Of a DNA stretch of 64,000 nt, positions 1-13,700 are shown in pieces. This stretch comes from Lonicera japonica (Eukaryota; Streptophyta; Magnoliopsida; Dipsacales; Caprifoliaceae), in the NCBI GenBank assembly GCA_021464415.1, contig CM038467.1, positions 22,972,011 through 23,036,010 of the forward strand. The letters run 5' to 3'. Position numbers and translations under genes: made by a program. A model generated the notes under the pieces. It saw nothing but the letters and a program-made list of their open reading frames with translations, had not been told where the DNA came from and did not search any database. Positions within the stretch are counted from its first letter, which is position 1. Each line of letters starts with the position of its first letter.

Positions 1-3000
1 ATACGTATCCAAACATTGAGTGCTTCAGTATTCTCTTTGGTCACCTTCAACTTCCTTGTTATTTTTTTTCTAGTATAAGGATCAAAGACTGTCACAAAAT
101 AATCCCCATGAAAAACTTGGTGCTCATAAACTCCAATTTCATTTGTAATTCCCTTCAAGTTTTCCGTCTTCCATTCCCGGAGCAACTTGTCAACCACATC
201 TCCGGTTGGCAAACTCTCGAAATTGTTGTCTGTTAAGCACATGTTACTACATCCTGTTGGCTTCCACCCTGACCACACTATAATTCCTTGAACTGCGGGA
301 TGGGAATAGGCCTCTCTCATAATTTCTTCCAAGTATTCAGCCTATCACACACAAATCAAACCGACAAAGATTAGTTAAAAAAAAATCCAATGTCTTTACG
401 ATTGATTACAAGGACATAAGAGCATCTACCGTTTTGAGCCATGGTGAAGAAGCAAAAAGAGGCTTGCAGTTGTGAAAGTTTGAGAATGCTAAGTTATACA
501 AACGAGTTTTCAATGAAAGTTATCATTGACATTCATATGCCTCTGCACGCAAAAATGTTTTGCTTTTGGTCAGAAACATTTGGGAATAATGGTTCCAAAA
601 AGTCTCATTAAACATTCCTTCTTTTTTTCCTCCAAAATATACAAAAACTTGTTGTACTGAAGATAAGTCGTTTCAGAAAAAGGGAAATGTGACCTTTAAT
701 TTGAGATGGAGCTATAGCGATAAATGAGTATGTGTAAAAACAACTTACTTGATGTGGTCCTTTTTTAACATCCAACTCTGTGAGCCATATGGGCATATTA
801 GTTGTACCAAGAACATCCAAACATGCACGTACATAAGGTATATTGGGCTTTCCAAAATGACCTTGAAGTCCAATCCCCACAACCTTTATCTCAGTTTCCT
901 TATACCCCCTAATCTCCTTTATCTTCTCTATATACTTAGATGGTGTGGCCCTAAGATCCTCAGGATACTCCAAAGTATTGTACTCATTCATAAACATAGT
1001 TGTTACAGGATCCAATTCTTGTGCAAAGCTATATAAAATTGAGGAAGCGTTTTCCCCGAGTCTATCTTCAAAGAAGGAGAAGTGCAAGTTCTCATTCATC
1101 ACGTCCCACGCTATTACTTTGCCCGCGTATCGCAACATTAGAGAAACAATTCGGCTGACAGAAGCGTCCACAAGTTCTTCAGGGGATAGGGACCTGACCC
1201 ATGGCAAGTTTTCCATTGGGTTGTCCCAAAAAATATTGTGGCCTCTTACCGAGATACCGTAGCGTTTAAAAAAGGCTAACATGGCGTCTGCGGTAGTGTA
1301 GTTTTCGTGGCCTCGGGTTTTTTCAGTGAAGTACCATTTCATTTCGTTGTCAAAAGTGGTGGCGGGGAAGCGAGAGGTGAACCATTTTTGGTAAGATTTG
1401 TTTTCTAGTATGGTTTCAGCTGTGGCACAGCCCAGGGGGAAATAGGGCTTTGTTTGTTTGATGGTGATTTTTGCACCTTGGAGCTTCTTTCCTTGCTTGT
1501 TGGTTACATGTAAAACTAGTTTCCTCTTTCTTACCTGCAGAATATAATTTGTATCGAGTTATTGAGGGGTTGTTTAGTTGTAGACATAAATTATTATTTA
1601 AACAAAATGGAAAATAGGAACAGGGCTTGATTAGTAAACTCGCTCAGTTAACTCTATAGGTGGGCTAGTGATTTATTAAGTTTTTGTGATAGGCCGATAT
1701 ATTAGCGGTCGATCATGTGTTCGAATCTTTTCACTTTTCAAATTGATAATCTCATTTAGTTACTTTTATTGTATTATTTTTCAAAAAAATACTAATTCTA
1801 ACGAAATTTATGGTTAAAGATACAACTTATTTTTTAGTATGAAATTTGGTGCGCTAATTATGTCTTATAAAAGAAATAAGACTATCAATTTAAGATGTAT
1901 ATATATATATTCATATTCTAATTCAATACTTCTTTCATCCCAAAGATTTCCAAACTTAAGAGTATTTTGACGTCAAAAGGAAACAGTGCATTCAAAGTAA
2001 AAGAAAAACTAAAACAGATTTTCTGCTGTTAAAGAGGACCTTACCTTCTCTATGCTTTGAAATTGATGCTCTGTCCATTGACTTTTAGTAAATGGCTGTA
2101 GAGAAATATTATCTACCCACAGCTCAATATCGGTATTGTTACTCTGTTACAAGTTTAAAATACTCATCACAAATCACAAAACTACAATTTGCAACCACAT
2201 TGAAATAAAATACTTTATACTACTTTAACTTTAAAATAAAATGCCAATAAATATAAAATACTTATATGGTGTACCTCAAAATAGAGCTCAAATGACATGG
2301 TTTGATCAGCTGAAAATCCTCCTTTAAGCATGGACCAGCAACCATATTGAGCTATAATTGAACCCACCACCATTTTTTGGTCATGAAAATTTCTAAATGC
2401 AGCAACCACTGTCTCCTTTCCTTCATTAATTTGCACCCAAGCTGGAAGAAAAAAAAATTAAAAATTAAAAACTTGAAAAATTGGTTCATTTAAATTTATG
2501 AGATCAATCTAAAATTTATAAATCTACAAAATTACGACTCATAATAGTCTTATAACATAATAGTAGTACTGATGTAATTGAAAAAAGAAAAAGAATCCCA
2601 AAGTTACCTGAGAACGTGTAATAATTGCCTTCTTGTAGATGAAGCCATTGTGAAAAACTATCATGTGGCTGAGTTCTATGTTTGGCTACAATGAATTGGT
2701 TTCCCACCCTGGATTTTCTAACTTCAATTGTTCCGTGTCCAAACACACCCCATCCTTCCAAGCCTTTGTCAAATTTAGGATTAGCCACTAATCCTCCTTC
2801 ATATTGAGGAGCCAGAGGATTGGGCAAACACTGAAAAAGAAATAACAAATTGTACATATATATATATATATTTAATTCTACTGATGAAACAGAGATTTTA
2901 GCAAACACTGAAAAATAATAAAAGTTGAAAACACTACTAATTTGAAAAAAAAATGAGTAATTAATGATAATTTCAATATTAAAGAATTCACTCAAACTTA

Positions 3001-3628
3001 AGCGTCTCAATAGTACTTTTAAGTCTTTAATTCCCTTATTATAAGCTTGTTTCAAAATTAGTTATGTGTTAAGGCAAAGAATCCCTTGTTATTATGAAAG
3101 GAAAAACAAAATCTAACATGTTATCTTTCTGTTAGAATTTTTCGGACCAACTCTACTACTCATATAAAGACTACAAAGTTACTATTTTATTTGCATATAA
3201 TTAGGAATATTCAAACCTCAATGCTTGCTGAGTAGTTGTAAGTTGAAGCCTCAGTCTCATATCCTACATGTAACAAAAGAGTTCAAATTAACTTCAAGTT
3301 CAGCCCATCAAAATTATATATTTTTATTTAGCAAATTTATATTGTTACATTAGGCGAGTGGGATTAATGTTATACTTGTAGTTAGTAAGACACAAACTTA
3401 AGATTTCAGTGTTCAAAAAAAAGTCGAATGAGCACGAACATGAGAAGTTCTTTCAAATGGGGTCCTTTATTATTAGAACAACCCACTCTCTCGACAAAAT
3501 TATATTTTCTAAGACATCAATACATAAAATTGGTTTAGCTTGTAATTTGTCATGTTCAGATAATGCTACAAACCTGCTAAAATTACAGCACATAGCATTA
3601 TGAAAAATTCCGTTTTGAAAACCTTCAT
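1..3628 (-). CDS. Endo-1,4-beta-xylanase, CBM22 + GH10, secreted (3' end cut by window)
   Basis: The protein should hydrolyse internal beta-1,4 bonds of xylan in the plant cell wall. Coding exons in gene order are 3628-3574, 3263-3217, 2830-2608, 2441-2275, 2143-2045, 1534-749 and 341-1. All borders are GT/AG and in phase, giving about 572 residues before the window edge with the stop not reached. The N-terminus (MKVFKTEFFIMLCAVILAG) is a signal peptide. A CBM22 carbohydrate-binding module (NPKFDKGLEGWGVFG, ending at about residue 190) precedes the GH10 barrel. The acid/base Glu lies in WDVMNE (about residue 345) and the nucleophile Glu in LTELDV (about residue 450). No frameshift or stop was seen, so the gene looks functional. 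The start was chosen because it opens the signal peptide and splices in phase to exon 2. Single-CBM22 plant xylanases of this type are known; the closest subgroup is an inference. Confidence 0.93.
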
Positions 3629-3649
3629 TTGCCCGATTAGAAGAAGACC

Positions 3650-3792
3650 CTGAAAGGAAAAAAAATGATTAAGTCGTAATCAAGATGATTAGTTAAAGAT
3701 TTTCACTATGACATAGCTGTAAACATTTAATTTAAAGAGAAGACATTACTTCAAATTTAAATAAATAAATTGATATGTACATATATATATAC
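3650..3792 (-). other. 5'-UTR intron of the xylanase gene
   Basis: Reading the minus strand, a leader ending AAG|GTATAT at 3793 is followed by an intron ending TTTCAG at 3650. The ATG lies 21 bases into the next exon. The intron is 143 bp and the leader exon would run from about 3793 to 3845. This is inferred from splice signals alone; no transcript was seen. Confidence 0.5.
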
Positions 3793-3870
3793 CTTATTTC
3801 ACTGTGAAATCTCCAATTCAAAGATTCCGTCCAACCATCTGAAATGATATATACATCCAACAAAGACGTG

Positions 3871-3879
3871 TATTTATAA
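3871..3879 (-). promoter_or_regulatory. TATA box of the xylanase gene
   Basis: The minus strand reads TTATAAATA here, about 30 bp upstream of the likely leader exon and about 245 bp upstream of the ATG. It fits a plant TATA box in position and sequence. Other AT-rich runs nearby weaken the call. Confidence 0.45.
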
Positions 3880-3899
3880 TAAGAGTTGAAGTTGAAATA

Positions 3900-6800
3900 A
3901 ATTTAATCAAAATTAATATTTTTCACATCACAACATTTATAGATACAGAGGTAATATATCAAACGGAAAACATGAGATAAATCCCTCATCTAAAAAGATA
4001 TTCAAGAGATCTCCAACACCTTTAATTTTAAGAGGTAAAGGACAAACATAATATATATGGACACTTTTACCCTTTTATTGAATAGGCATTGTTCCCAAAA
4101 AAAAATAAAAAAATAGTTTATGCAATCACTTAATTTGCTTATTTGATTGATTTGGTTTACTATATTTAGTCTAGACTTGCTATCCTTAAATCAAATCTTC
4201 AACTTATTTCAAATCCAATATATGGCTTCATTTTTCAAAAACCTTAAATAGAATTATGTTTTCAAACATGTTGTGAATTCTGATTGTTTTTCTAAAATAT
4301 CAAATTTCACTACATACATAGCAAAGAGAAAAAAAAAAAAAAAAAGGAAGAGAAAAAAATTCCGGAGGATTACTCAAGTACGTGTTCCCTACTCATGAAA
4401 ATAATATTTTTGTGCAAAAAGTTTCATTATTGGTTATAAATGTTTCATTCTATTGTGATTTTTTTTCTATTATAAATTTCACTTCAAAACATAGTTCCAA
4501 TTTTCTCTGTAGACTAGTGAATTTTTTAGTTTAATTTTTTTTCAAAATTTTGCTGCAAAACGTGCTTGAAGTAAAATTATAGATATATTAGAAACAAAAG
4601 GAAAATATTTTTTATATTTATCTTCTGTTCAAATTCTCACTCTTTTTGTTTTCATGGCATTATTCTATTTTCTATGCAAAAATAACAGTGAAATTTGTAT
4701 TTGAAAAATTTACTGCAAAATTGAAGAAAAGTTCTACAGATTCTTTTTACAATGTATATGAAGTCAAATTCTAGATTTATTAGAAAATCTGTGTCTGTGT
4801 TTTGTTCAAATTCTCACTCTTAGTATCTGTGGAATTTTATTTTATTTTTATTTTTGGGAAACATAGCAGTGAAAATTTGTATTTGGAAATTTTGCTGCAA
4901 AAATAAGAAGTTCTAGATATTCTTTTTTATTTTTATGAAAGAGATGAAAGTATGAAACTCAAAAACAAATTATATGGCTTTTAACTTAAATCATATACAA
5001 TCTTAAAAGTTTGGAAAGGAAAATGAAAGAAATACTGAAGGTTACTCTCGTCCAAAATATATGATGAATTGTGAAAAATAGATTACAGGTTGTAAATGTT
5101 TCGATGGTATCCTTGATGTAAATATATATGTATATATATATATAAAAGGGATTATCACTTAATGTACACCAATAATACATGAAAGGACATGGCTACAGGT
5201 GAAACTTTTTTGTTTTGTAGTAGCACTAATTATTGATAATTCTGAAAGGAATAAGATAATCAAAATAGTAAGATCGACATTAAAGGCAGGAACTTTATTT
5301 TTGACTGCATTCAAATTTAAAGTAAAAGACAGGGTGACGAAAAATACAAAACGAAGCCAATGATTTATTACATGATGAAAGAAAGAGAGATCGATAAGGT
5401 AATTGTGACATATATATATATATATATATATTATAATATTTATGTTATTTGATATGGTGAATTTAATAAGATTTGATAATAAGATCAAAAAGAGTTGCAT
5501 ATAATGAATTTAAATTGATAAATATCAATTAATTTATTTTGAAATTATTGTTTAGTTTAGTCTAACTTTTTGAACAACCAAAACATAGATTCAATATATT
5601 TTCGTGAGAGAAAAAAATAAAAGTAGACCATATTTGACCGACTTATTTTTAATTTTTAAAAAATATTTCAATCGTATTTTCTGATCTTATTTTGATCTCG
5701 ACAAATAAATTTTTTAACAAATTAAACTTATGACCAGATGTGAAAATAATCCAACTACGTCTGTCAGTATGATTTGAAAATAGTTCAAAAATTGGACTGG
5801 AGTACCTTGAACACTCCTAAAAATGATAGTTTGAGATGACCACTAATGTACGTACACAGTACATCCTTAAATGTTATTCAATATTTTTTCTTGAATCCTT
5901 TTTACATAATTCTATAGTCATGATGGATCTTATTTAATTGATCTTGATTTGTAGATTTTAAATATTAATTTTTTTATTTTAAGTTTTGCATTTTTAACGT
6001 AGACAAAATTATTGGTGTGTGAGAGTTTATTGTGTGTATATTATGGGGGGAGTTGTTTTAACTTTGATGTGAGATCTTGATGTGTGTATAAAACTCATCC
6101 AAGAGTGTAGAACTAATGCACACCATAATATGTGTATTTTAAACTATTAGATTCTTATATTTTAAAAAAAAATTAATCAAAGATAATTTTTTATAATATA
6201 TATATATTTTTACGTACGTAGAATCGGTAATGCTAAGTAGGCCAATCCTAATATCCTACGATGTAAAGGCCCCATGTGAAAATCAAATATGACACCTTTT
6301 CTATGTACAAAATTGAAATTTTAAATATATATATATATTCGCAATTATAGTTTGGCTATTGGAATAATTTTAAATTTGACTTGGAACTTCTAAAGTCAAT
6401 TTTCAGCGTTGTCAAAATAATACTTGGTCAACGTCAACCACACACCGCAAGTGAGAATTAGTCAAAATGCCCAAAAATTAACTCATACACCCCGTAAAAA
6501 ATCAAAAATATTCACAATTATAACTAAAACAACTATCCGTGCACAATATCATGAAACATATATATCTCACATAATAAGCAATGTGGAAAATATCAAAAAA
6601 AAACAAAACTTGGGTTGAATATGATGTTACAACGAATTGAATTAGAATGTCACATAACCACATTAAATTGTACAACCTGGTAACGAATAAAAACACCAAA
6701 AATTTAAATAAAATAAATATTTGATGCATACGTAATCATTTAAATAAACTATTTTGAAAAAATAATAATTTAAAGGCACAAAATAATACAAGTTTAATAC

Positions 6801-9142
6801 TATATATATTGACTAAGAAAAGATGTATCACCTTAAATATTTAACAGGGTCAATTTGTTTCTGAAAGCCAAATTTGCAACATCGATGGTTCATATGGAGA
6901 AAAAATGGTGTAGTATTATTTTTATTTTTAATGATAAAAAAGTTTTTTTTTTTATTATTCGTTAATACATTTTTAGGCTGTAAGTATTTAACACAAGAAA
7001 ATGGGTCATTCACATTTTGGAAGTTTCAATCTTGGGCCTTTGGCCCTTCTTAATTCATTTTTCACCACATTTTATTTGGGCCCACTTTCTTCTTCGCCTT
7101 CTTTTTATTTTATTTTATTTAATATTATTATTATTATGAAATATTGGTCCTAATATACATGATAATATAGTGTTTTATTGGAACTCTTGTGCCGTGGTCC
7201 CTACTGCACACCTATAAAATTTACACCTGTTGTTAAAGCTACCGATGTATCAAATAAAATATTGTGTGTAGAGATGTTAGTGCTCTTGCATTAGTTATTT
7301 ATGCTTTAGTAATAGAGTCCCCTTCTTAAATTTAATATTATTTTTTAACAATCTAGGGTAGTCTATTCAGTATTGTCAACAGTTAATCAATTTGAGTTGT
7401 ACTGTTTACTTGTGAAAATTATATCAGAAAATGATAACATCTTATTCAAGAATAATGAATTTGTAGTTAATTTTAGTTTAGCGCCTTAATCTTTTTTATA
7501 TAGTGTGACGCAAGCTTTTTTCAAACTTTAAGATTTTAATATTTTGGATGTTCCAACCATTTTCGAAATAAAACACTTTTTTAAATTCAATAACCGAAAC
7601 TTAAATTAATGCAAACAATTCTTTTTGAAAATCTAATTTTTTGTAGTTGTCCACATGACATTGTCTTCTTTCTTTCTTTTTTTTTGTTACAATTTACAAG
7701 TGCATTGGACATTATCTTTGAGTCTTTGATTAACCAAAATTTCCCTTTTATCATAAAACAATAAAAAAATCATTTCTCTAAATATAATTAATAGCCAAAT
7801 TTTATTATACCACAGATCAAGTTGATATCAATTTTTTTTCTTAAATAAGTGAAAACTAAACGAGACTTTTAATTCGAAAAGAGATTATTCACAATTAAGA
7901 TGCCACCAAACTTCTAAAATTACTGAATAAAGCAATACAAAAATTTCCATCTGAAACTCATCATTTGCATAATCAAAAGAAAATAATTTAATAGAGAGTG
8001 GTTGGCTTAGTGGTAGACAACTTTCACTTTTATCTTGAGGTTGATTCAAACAGTAATAGCCCGTATAACAACTCACATTCTTAACTACTAAATGTAGCTC
8101 GGACTTCTTAAATATATATATATATATATATTGGAGACAAGGATAATTTAAATCGTGGGTTAAAAACTAAAAGTTTGACCAAAATACAAAACACCAGGAC
8201 ATTTACTAGTATTTGGAAGGAGGTGGGTCTGGTTACAAAGACCTTCTCACGATGGGGCCATTACAAATTCTCAATTATAAAATGAAAAATTATTAATGGC
8301 AATTCTCACGGGAAAAAGTTATGTGAAAGTTACGATATTAATATCGCAAAAAGTTATAACTAGGGTGTGTTCAAGAATATGAAGTCATATCCAATTTTGG
8401 AATTAGATTCATTGTAAATTAATTTCGAATGTTGAACAAATTAAATTGTTCCAGTTTCAAACTTTAGATTCGAGATGGTAAACAAAAAGTTTATCCTTTT
8501 TGTCACAATTATTTTAGTTTCTCAGCACCTTTGGGGAGCTTGTCCTATTAACATGCAAACCTGTACTAGAAAATGATAAACGTATTTAACTTTTGTACCA
8601 ATTACATTTTTTATATAAATTGATGTAGCACTACACAAACGTACTAGTAGAGCCACAAATTATTATGTTGTATGTCATTCTTTTAATATGATCGGTGCTA
8701 CAATTATATTTATATAATTTATTAGTATTTTTAACACTATTTGAATGCCTTCTATACGAACATATTTATCCGATCATTAAAACAATTGACATTTCAATAT
8801 AGTGATCACTTATTGGTTGGAAGAAAATTTGAAAAGTATAATTATTATATAGACTTCACTTTTTAACCAATATACAATAACTATATTAAATTTATTGTTT
8901 TTTTATGTCAAATGCATACGCAATATGTCCCTCTAAAATTACTAATTCAACCCAATTAGTTCCTGCGACTTAGGCTACAGAAAAATCCTGGGCCCAAAGA
9001 ACTAATTGAGAAAAGGAACCAAACATATAATGGACTGAGTTATTTTTCCTTTTTTCAATGTGTCACTTAAAAAACTTTCACAATTGTAGCTTTTTCTTGT
9101 GTACCAAACAGCATGAAATGAATAAGTCGAAACTCGAATCAA
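3900..9142. other. Gene-free intergenic stretch, AT-rich
   Basis: No open frame with coding character or splice-linked exons was seen on either strand. The stretch holds poly-A (near 4329-4345), several (TA)n runs (for example 5411-5431, 8109-8131) and isolated short frames that look like chance. No RNA gene was recognised. Confidence 0.55.
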
Positions 9143-9440
9143 ATGTTCAATTCAAAAATAGAAAATGATAAAAAAAAATAATTAATTTAGATGAGAAAAT
9201 AGAAAATAAGTTGGGAGATGTAGTCAGGTGCTCTCTATCTCATACTTATTTTTGTGAGTCTATGTCATCCATCTTTAATTATGTTTTGTGAAAAAAAAAA
9301 ATTCACCATCATCCAAAGAAAAAATTTCTATAGAAGAAATCAAAAGGTAAGAGTTAATCTCACCGCAAGTCTCAACTTATTTTTCATTTTCTCAACTAAA
9401 TTAGTTATTTTTCTTATCGGCACTAAAATGTTGCAATTAA
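9143..9440. repeat. Degenerate MITE, same family as the inner element at 21388-21702
   Basis: The interior (AAAATAAGTTGGGAGATG, then TCATACTTATTTTTGTGAG, then CATCATCCAAAGAAA, ending AACTAAATTAGTTATTTTTC) matches in order the body of the MITE at 21388-21702. The outer termini have decayed, so the ends are approximate and no target duplication was found. Confidence 0.55.
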
Positions 9441-9550
9441 ATGAGCATAAACGGTATTATAACATCAACTCTTGAGTAAGAACATTTTATTCTGTTTATC
9501 CTGGTTCAAAATGTTAGTAATGTTAGATATTCATATGTAGGGAAAATTTC

Positions 9551-9909
9551 AAGTAAGGAACTTAAGTTAAAGTCTTTATTTACGGACCGGGCCATTTGAC
9601 ACGCTTCCTGATATGATTTTTTGATGAAATTTGGTGGGGATGTTTTTCAACATGTGTAGAACATTTCCACCAAATTTCATCAAAAAATTCAATCGGGAAG
9701 TGGGTTAACTACATGATTGAAAAATATTAGTTCAGAAATAGATATATATACGTCCAGTCCCGTAATTAACTCACTTCCCGGTTGAATTTTTTGATGAAAT
9801 TTGGTGGAGATGTTCTACACATGATGAAAAACGTCCCCACCAAATTTTATCAAAAAATTCCATCGAGAAGCGTGTCAAATGACCCGGTCTGTAAATAAAG
9901 TCCTTACTT
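9551..9909. repeat. Foldback/MITE-like element: 360-bp near-perfect inverted repeat
   Basis: The left arm (about 9571-9706) and right arm (about 9765-9903) are reverse complements at roughly 90% identity, separated by about 60 bp. Outer ends pair as AAGTAAGGA / TCCTTACTT and CTTTATTTACGGACC / GGTCTGTAAATAAAG. Each arm also contains its own shorter inverted pair, TTGATGAAATTTGGTGG facing CCACCAAATTTCATCAA, so the RNA could fold as one long hairpin or two stacked ones. It codes for nothing. A non-autonomous DNA transposon is the likeliest origin; a small-RNA precursor role is possible but unproved. The target duplication is not clear. Confidence 0.75.
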
Positions 9910-10786
9910 AAAATGCATTGTGTATATATATATATATATGATATACAAAAAATACAAAAGTAATATGTCAACTACTAGATCTGGTCCCCCCCCCCCCCCC
10001 TACCTAAATAAAATGTAACTGCTTGCACATTGTAAACTCTATTTATTGTGGACATAAAATGTGCTGCACAACTATGCACACACAAATCACGTGTGAGAAA
10101 TTAAATTGTACCTTTCAAGTATAGATAAGGAAAATGGGGCCCTTTTTTTATTATTTTTTATTTTTTATTTTGTTTATGCCAATGAACAACACAATATAGG
10201 TGGGTCTTTTTTATACTTACTTTTCCCCCCTCTATATTTTTTTTTTGTTTTGATAGTAAAGATTTTAATCTGTTTCTTTGAAAATCTTATAAATCTTAGA
10301 AGCACGGAAATTGAATCCCCAATTTTTTAAATTTTAATTTTGTAGCATTTGGCTACACCTTTATGAATATATTTTCTTCAAACAAAAAATGTGAAAAAAA
10401 AAAAAGAAAGAAAGAAAGAAAAAAAACTGGTAGAAAAGTGATGCCAAATGGTACTAAGAAAAAATAGAACAGAAAACATATTTAATTGAGTTACATGCTT
10501 CCGCTACACAAAATATACACACATTATTACATTAACCTATTGTATTAACATAGCTAGATATGTACTCTATCTTCAAAGGTTTATGAGATTTGAGTAATGC
10601 TGCACTGCCCAATGACTAACCTTACTCAACCACATAGTTGTACGTATTATAAATCTTAATAATATTAATTCGTTAACACAGTGTGTGACTCTAAAAGAAT
10701 TTGATTACGACTGTCAAATCACGAGTAATTAATTCTCTCAGATATTATCTGTGTAGCTAGTAAAATAAAAAATCTCGGTTTTCTTC
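9910..10786. other. Intergenic stretch with homopolymers
   Basis: It contains a C15 run (9986-10000), (TA)n just before it, a GAAA-rich purine run (10394-10425) and AT-rich unique sequence. No gene or recognisable regulatory element was seen. It lies just downstream of the stop codon at 10787, so the 3' UTR of that gene must fall here. Confidence 0.5.
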
Positions 10787-13700
10787 TTAACACCGGAGGA
10801 GCAAGAGTCTACGAGAAGCGGTGCACCAGCGAGCGTAGCAAGAGTGGAGGTTCGGCCAATCGGAGGAGAGGCAGTGAGTGAAGTGGTGGAGCCAAAGAGA
10901 GAGTACCTGTTCTTGATCTTCTTCTTCTTCTAAGGACTCTATGATATCCTCCAACACTCTCTCCAGCTCCTTTTTCTCGTTGATGCTCAGCACCGGCGCA
11001 TCTGTGCCGTGGCTCGCTCGGCAGAGCAATGGTAGCCATAGGATCAGCATCTTCATTTTTGTCTGCCTTTGTTGCTCTCTTGTGTTTTCTTCACCTTCTT
11101 CTACTCCCATTTCTTTGGCTTGTTTGAACAGAAAGGCTACAAAAGGGGAACACATGAATTTATATTCATCAAGTATTGTTTAAAGTAAATTTGAATAACA
11201 AAATGGATGTTCTTGATAAAATTAAGAAGGTAAAGAATTATAGCAAGAGAGTTAAGGAAATAGAGAATATGTTATTGTAGTTGTATATCTATGTTTTTGT
11301 GTATTTCTTACAATGAGAGAAAGCTCTTATATATACAAGAGCAAGAGGCTATCAAAACATCATAATTACAAAACAAATGATGAGAACAAACAACATAATT
11401 ACATTACACATTGATAGAACATGGAGAGGGAATATACAACACATCACTAGAACATGGAGAGGCATCACTAGAACATGGAGAGGGAATATACAACACATCA
11501 CTAGAACATGGAGATGGGAACATGGAGAGGGAATATGCCTGCCTTTAACACCCCCCTGCAAGCTCAGGATTACTTGGAAAGCATGCGGAGCTTGGATACC
11601 AGAAAACGGAATCGAGCAGTTACATGGGATTTGGTGAAGAGATCAGCTGTTTGCGCATCGGAAGAGATGTGTGGTAGCCGAATGTGTCCTTGGGATAGAT
11701 GATGACGAGTAAAGTGGCAGTCCACTTCAATATGTTTGGTCCGCTCGTGAAAGACATCGTTATGGGCGATTTGGATGGCACTTCGATTGTCACAAAACAG
11801 AGGTGTGGGATCTGGACTAGAGATTCCCATATCTTGAAGGAGCCAGCGAAGCCAGATGATTTCCGCGGTTGTTTGAGCAAGAGCACGATATTCAGCCTCA
11901 GCACTGGATCTAGCAATTACAGTTTGCTTTTTACTTTTCCACGAAATAAGAGAATCGCCTAGAAAGATGCAGAACCCGGTTGTGGATCGCCGATCAGTGA
12001 TATCACCAGCCCAGTCAGAATCAGAGTATCCCTGGAGTGTAAGATTCGAAGCTGACGATAGATGTAAGCCTTGGTAGAGGGTCCCTTTGATGTACCGAAT
12101 GATGCGAAGGACAGCAGCATAGTGGACAGAGCGCGGTGCAGACATGAATTGACTCACAATGTGGACAGCATAGCTGATATCTGGCCTGGTGATGGTGAGA
12201 TAGTTGAGACTACCAACAAGCTGTCGGTATAATGTAGGATTAGCCAGGGGAGTACCATCGGAAGGAGAAAACTTGACATTCATTTCAAGCGGAGTATCTG
12301 CAAGCTTGTTATCTGTCAGGCCAGCCCGGTCAACAATGTCAGAAGCATATTTTACCTGAGAGAGGAAGTATCCGGTGGAGGAATGATCAACTTCAATGCC
12401 CAGGAAGTAGCGAAGAGTACCCAGATCTTTCATTTCAAAACATGAAGACAGATATTTTTGGAGTCTAGTTATACCGTCCAAATCATTCCCAGTTATAATC
12501 ATATCATCGACATATATCAGGAGAACAATAATGCCCATAGATGATGAAAAGGTGAACATAGCGGAGTCATGTGTACTCTGTGAAAAATCATGGTTAAGTA
12601 GAGCAGTAGAGAACTTTTCAAACCAAGCTCGAGGTGCCTGTTTGAGACCATAGAGAGCACGCCGTAGTTTGCATACTTGACCGGGTGAGTGAGGAAGGCC
12701 TGGAGGAGGTTGCATGTAAACTACTTCAGAGAGATCACCATGAAGAAAGGCGTTCTTGACATCCATTTGATGAATCGTCCATTGTTTTATAGAGGCAACG
12801 GAAATCAGGGTGCGAACAGTAGTCATGCGAGCGACCGGAGCAAAAGTTTCCTCATAATCAATGCCATATTCTTGAGTGAAGCCTTTGGCAACCAGGCGGG
12901 CTTTGTATCGATCAATAGAACCATCAGCCTTAGTTTTAATTTTATAAACCCATTTGCAACCAACAACAGAGTGACCGGCAGGTAAGGTGGTAAGATCCCA
13001 CGTATTGGTCTGTTGCAGAGCAGTCAGTTCTTCAGTCATAGCCTGTTGCCAAAGAGGATCTGAAGAAGCAGTGCGGTAGGAAGTGGGTTCATGTAGCGAC
13101 AACATGGCAGATAGAAAACAATGATAATCTGATAGCTTAGCTGGTGGGCGACGATCACGAGTCGGTCGTAGTACAGAACCATCGATGGGACAGACAGAGT
13201 CAGGACAGTTCGTCGAGTCATCAGTAGGTGGACAGCCAGATACAGGGTTCGTGGCAGGAGCATGTGAGGATACGGTATCAGGAATGGGGAGAGGAATGGG
13301 TTGAGGAGTGGGTATAGGTGGAGAGGAATCAGTGATAGAGGAGTCAGAGAATGGATCAACCGGCAGGGATGGCTCAGCAGAAGGCACGAGATCCTTAGAC
13401 AGGTTGTAGTATGGTGTATTTTCCCAGAAGGTGACATGTCGAGAGATACGAAGTCTTTTTGTGATAGGATCATAACAACGATAGCCCTTTTGTTGGATGC
13501 CATACCCTAAGAAGACGCACATAGCCGTTTTTGGTGTGAGTTTTGTGCGTTCGCGTTTTGGGAGGAGCACAAAACAGGTAGATCCAAAAATACGAAGATA
13601 TGAATAATCAGGTGTGGTATTAAAAAGACGTTCAAAGGGAGACACGCTACCTGTAACCACGGAGGGAATGCGATTAATGAGAAAGGTAGATGTATGGAGG

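Noticed and set aside
1690..1745. tRNA-like B box (GTGTTCGAATC) in a xylanase intron
   Set aside because: No matching A box, acceptor stem or anticodon arm could be folded; at most a SINE relic.
5159..5500. Minus-strand frame of 113 codons with hydrophobic stretches
   Set aside because: Encoded partly by (TA)n; no homology, start context or splice structure.
7990..8060. Sequence with tRNA-like words (TGGCTTAGTGGTAGA ... GGTTGATTCAAA)
   Set aside because: It starts like a tRNA D-arm region, but the stems do not pair and the T-loop is off consensus, so no tRNA is called.
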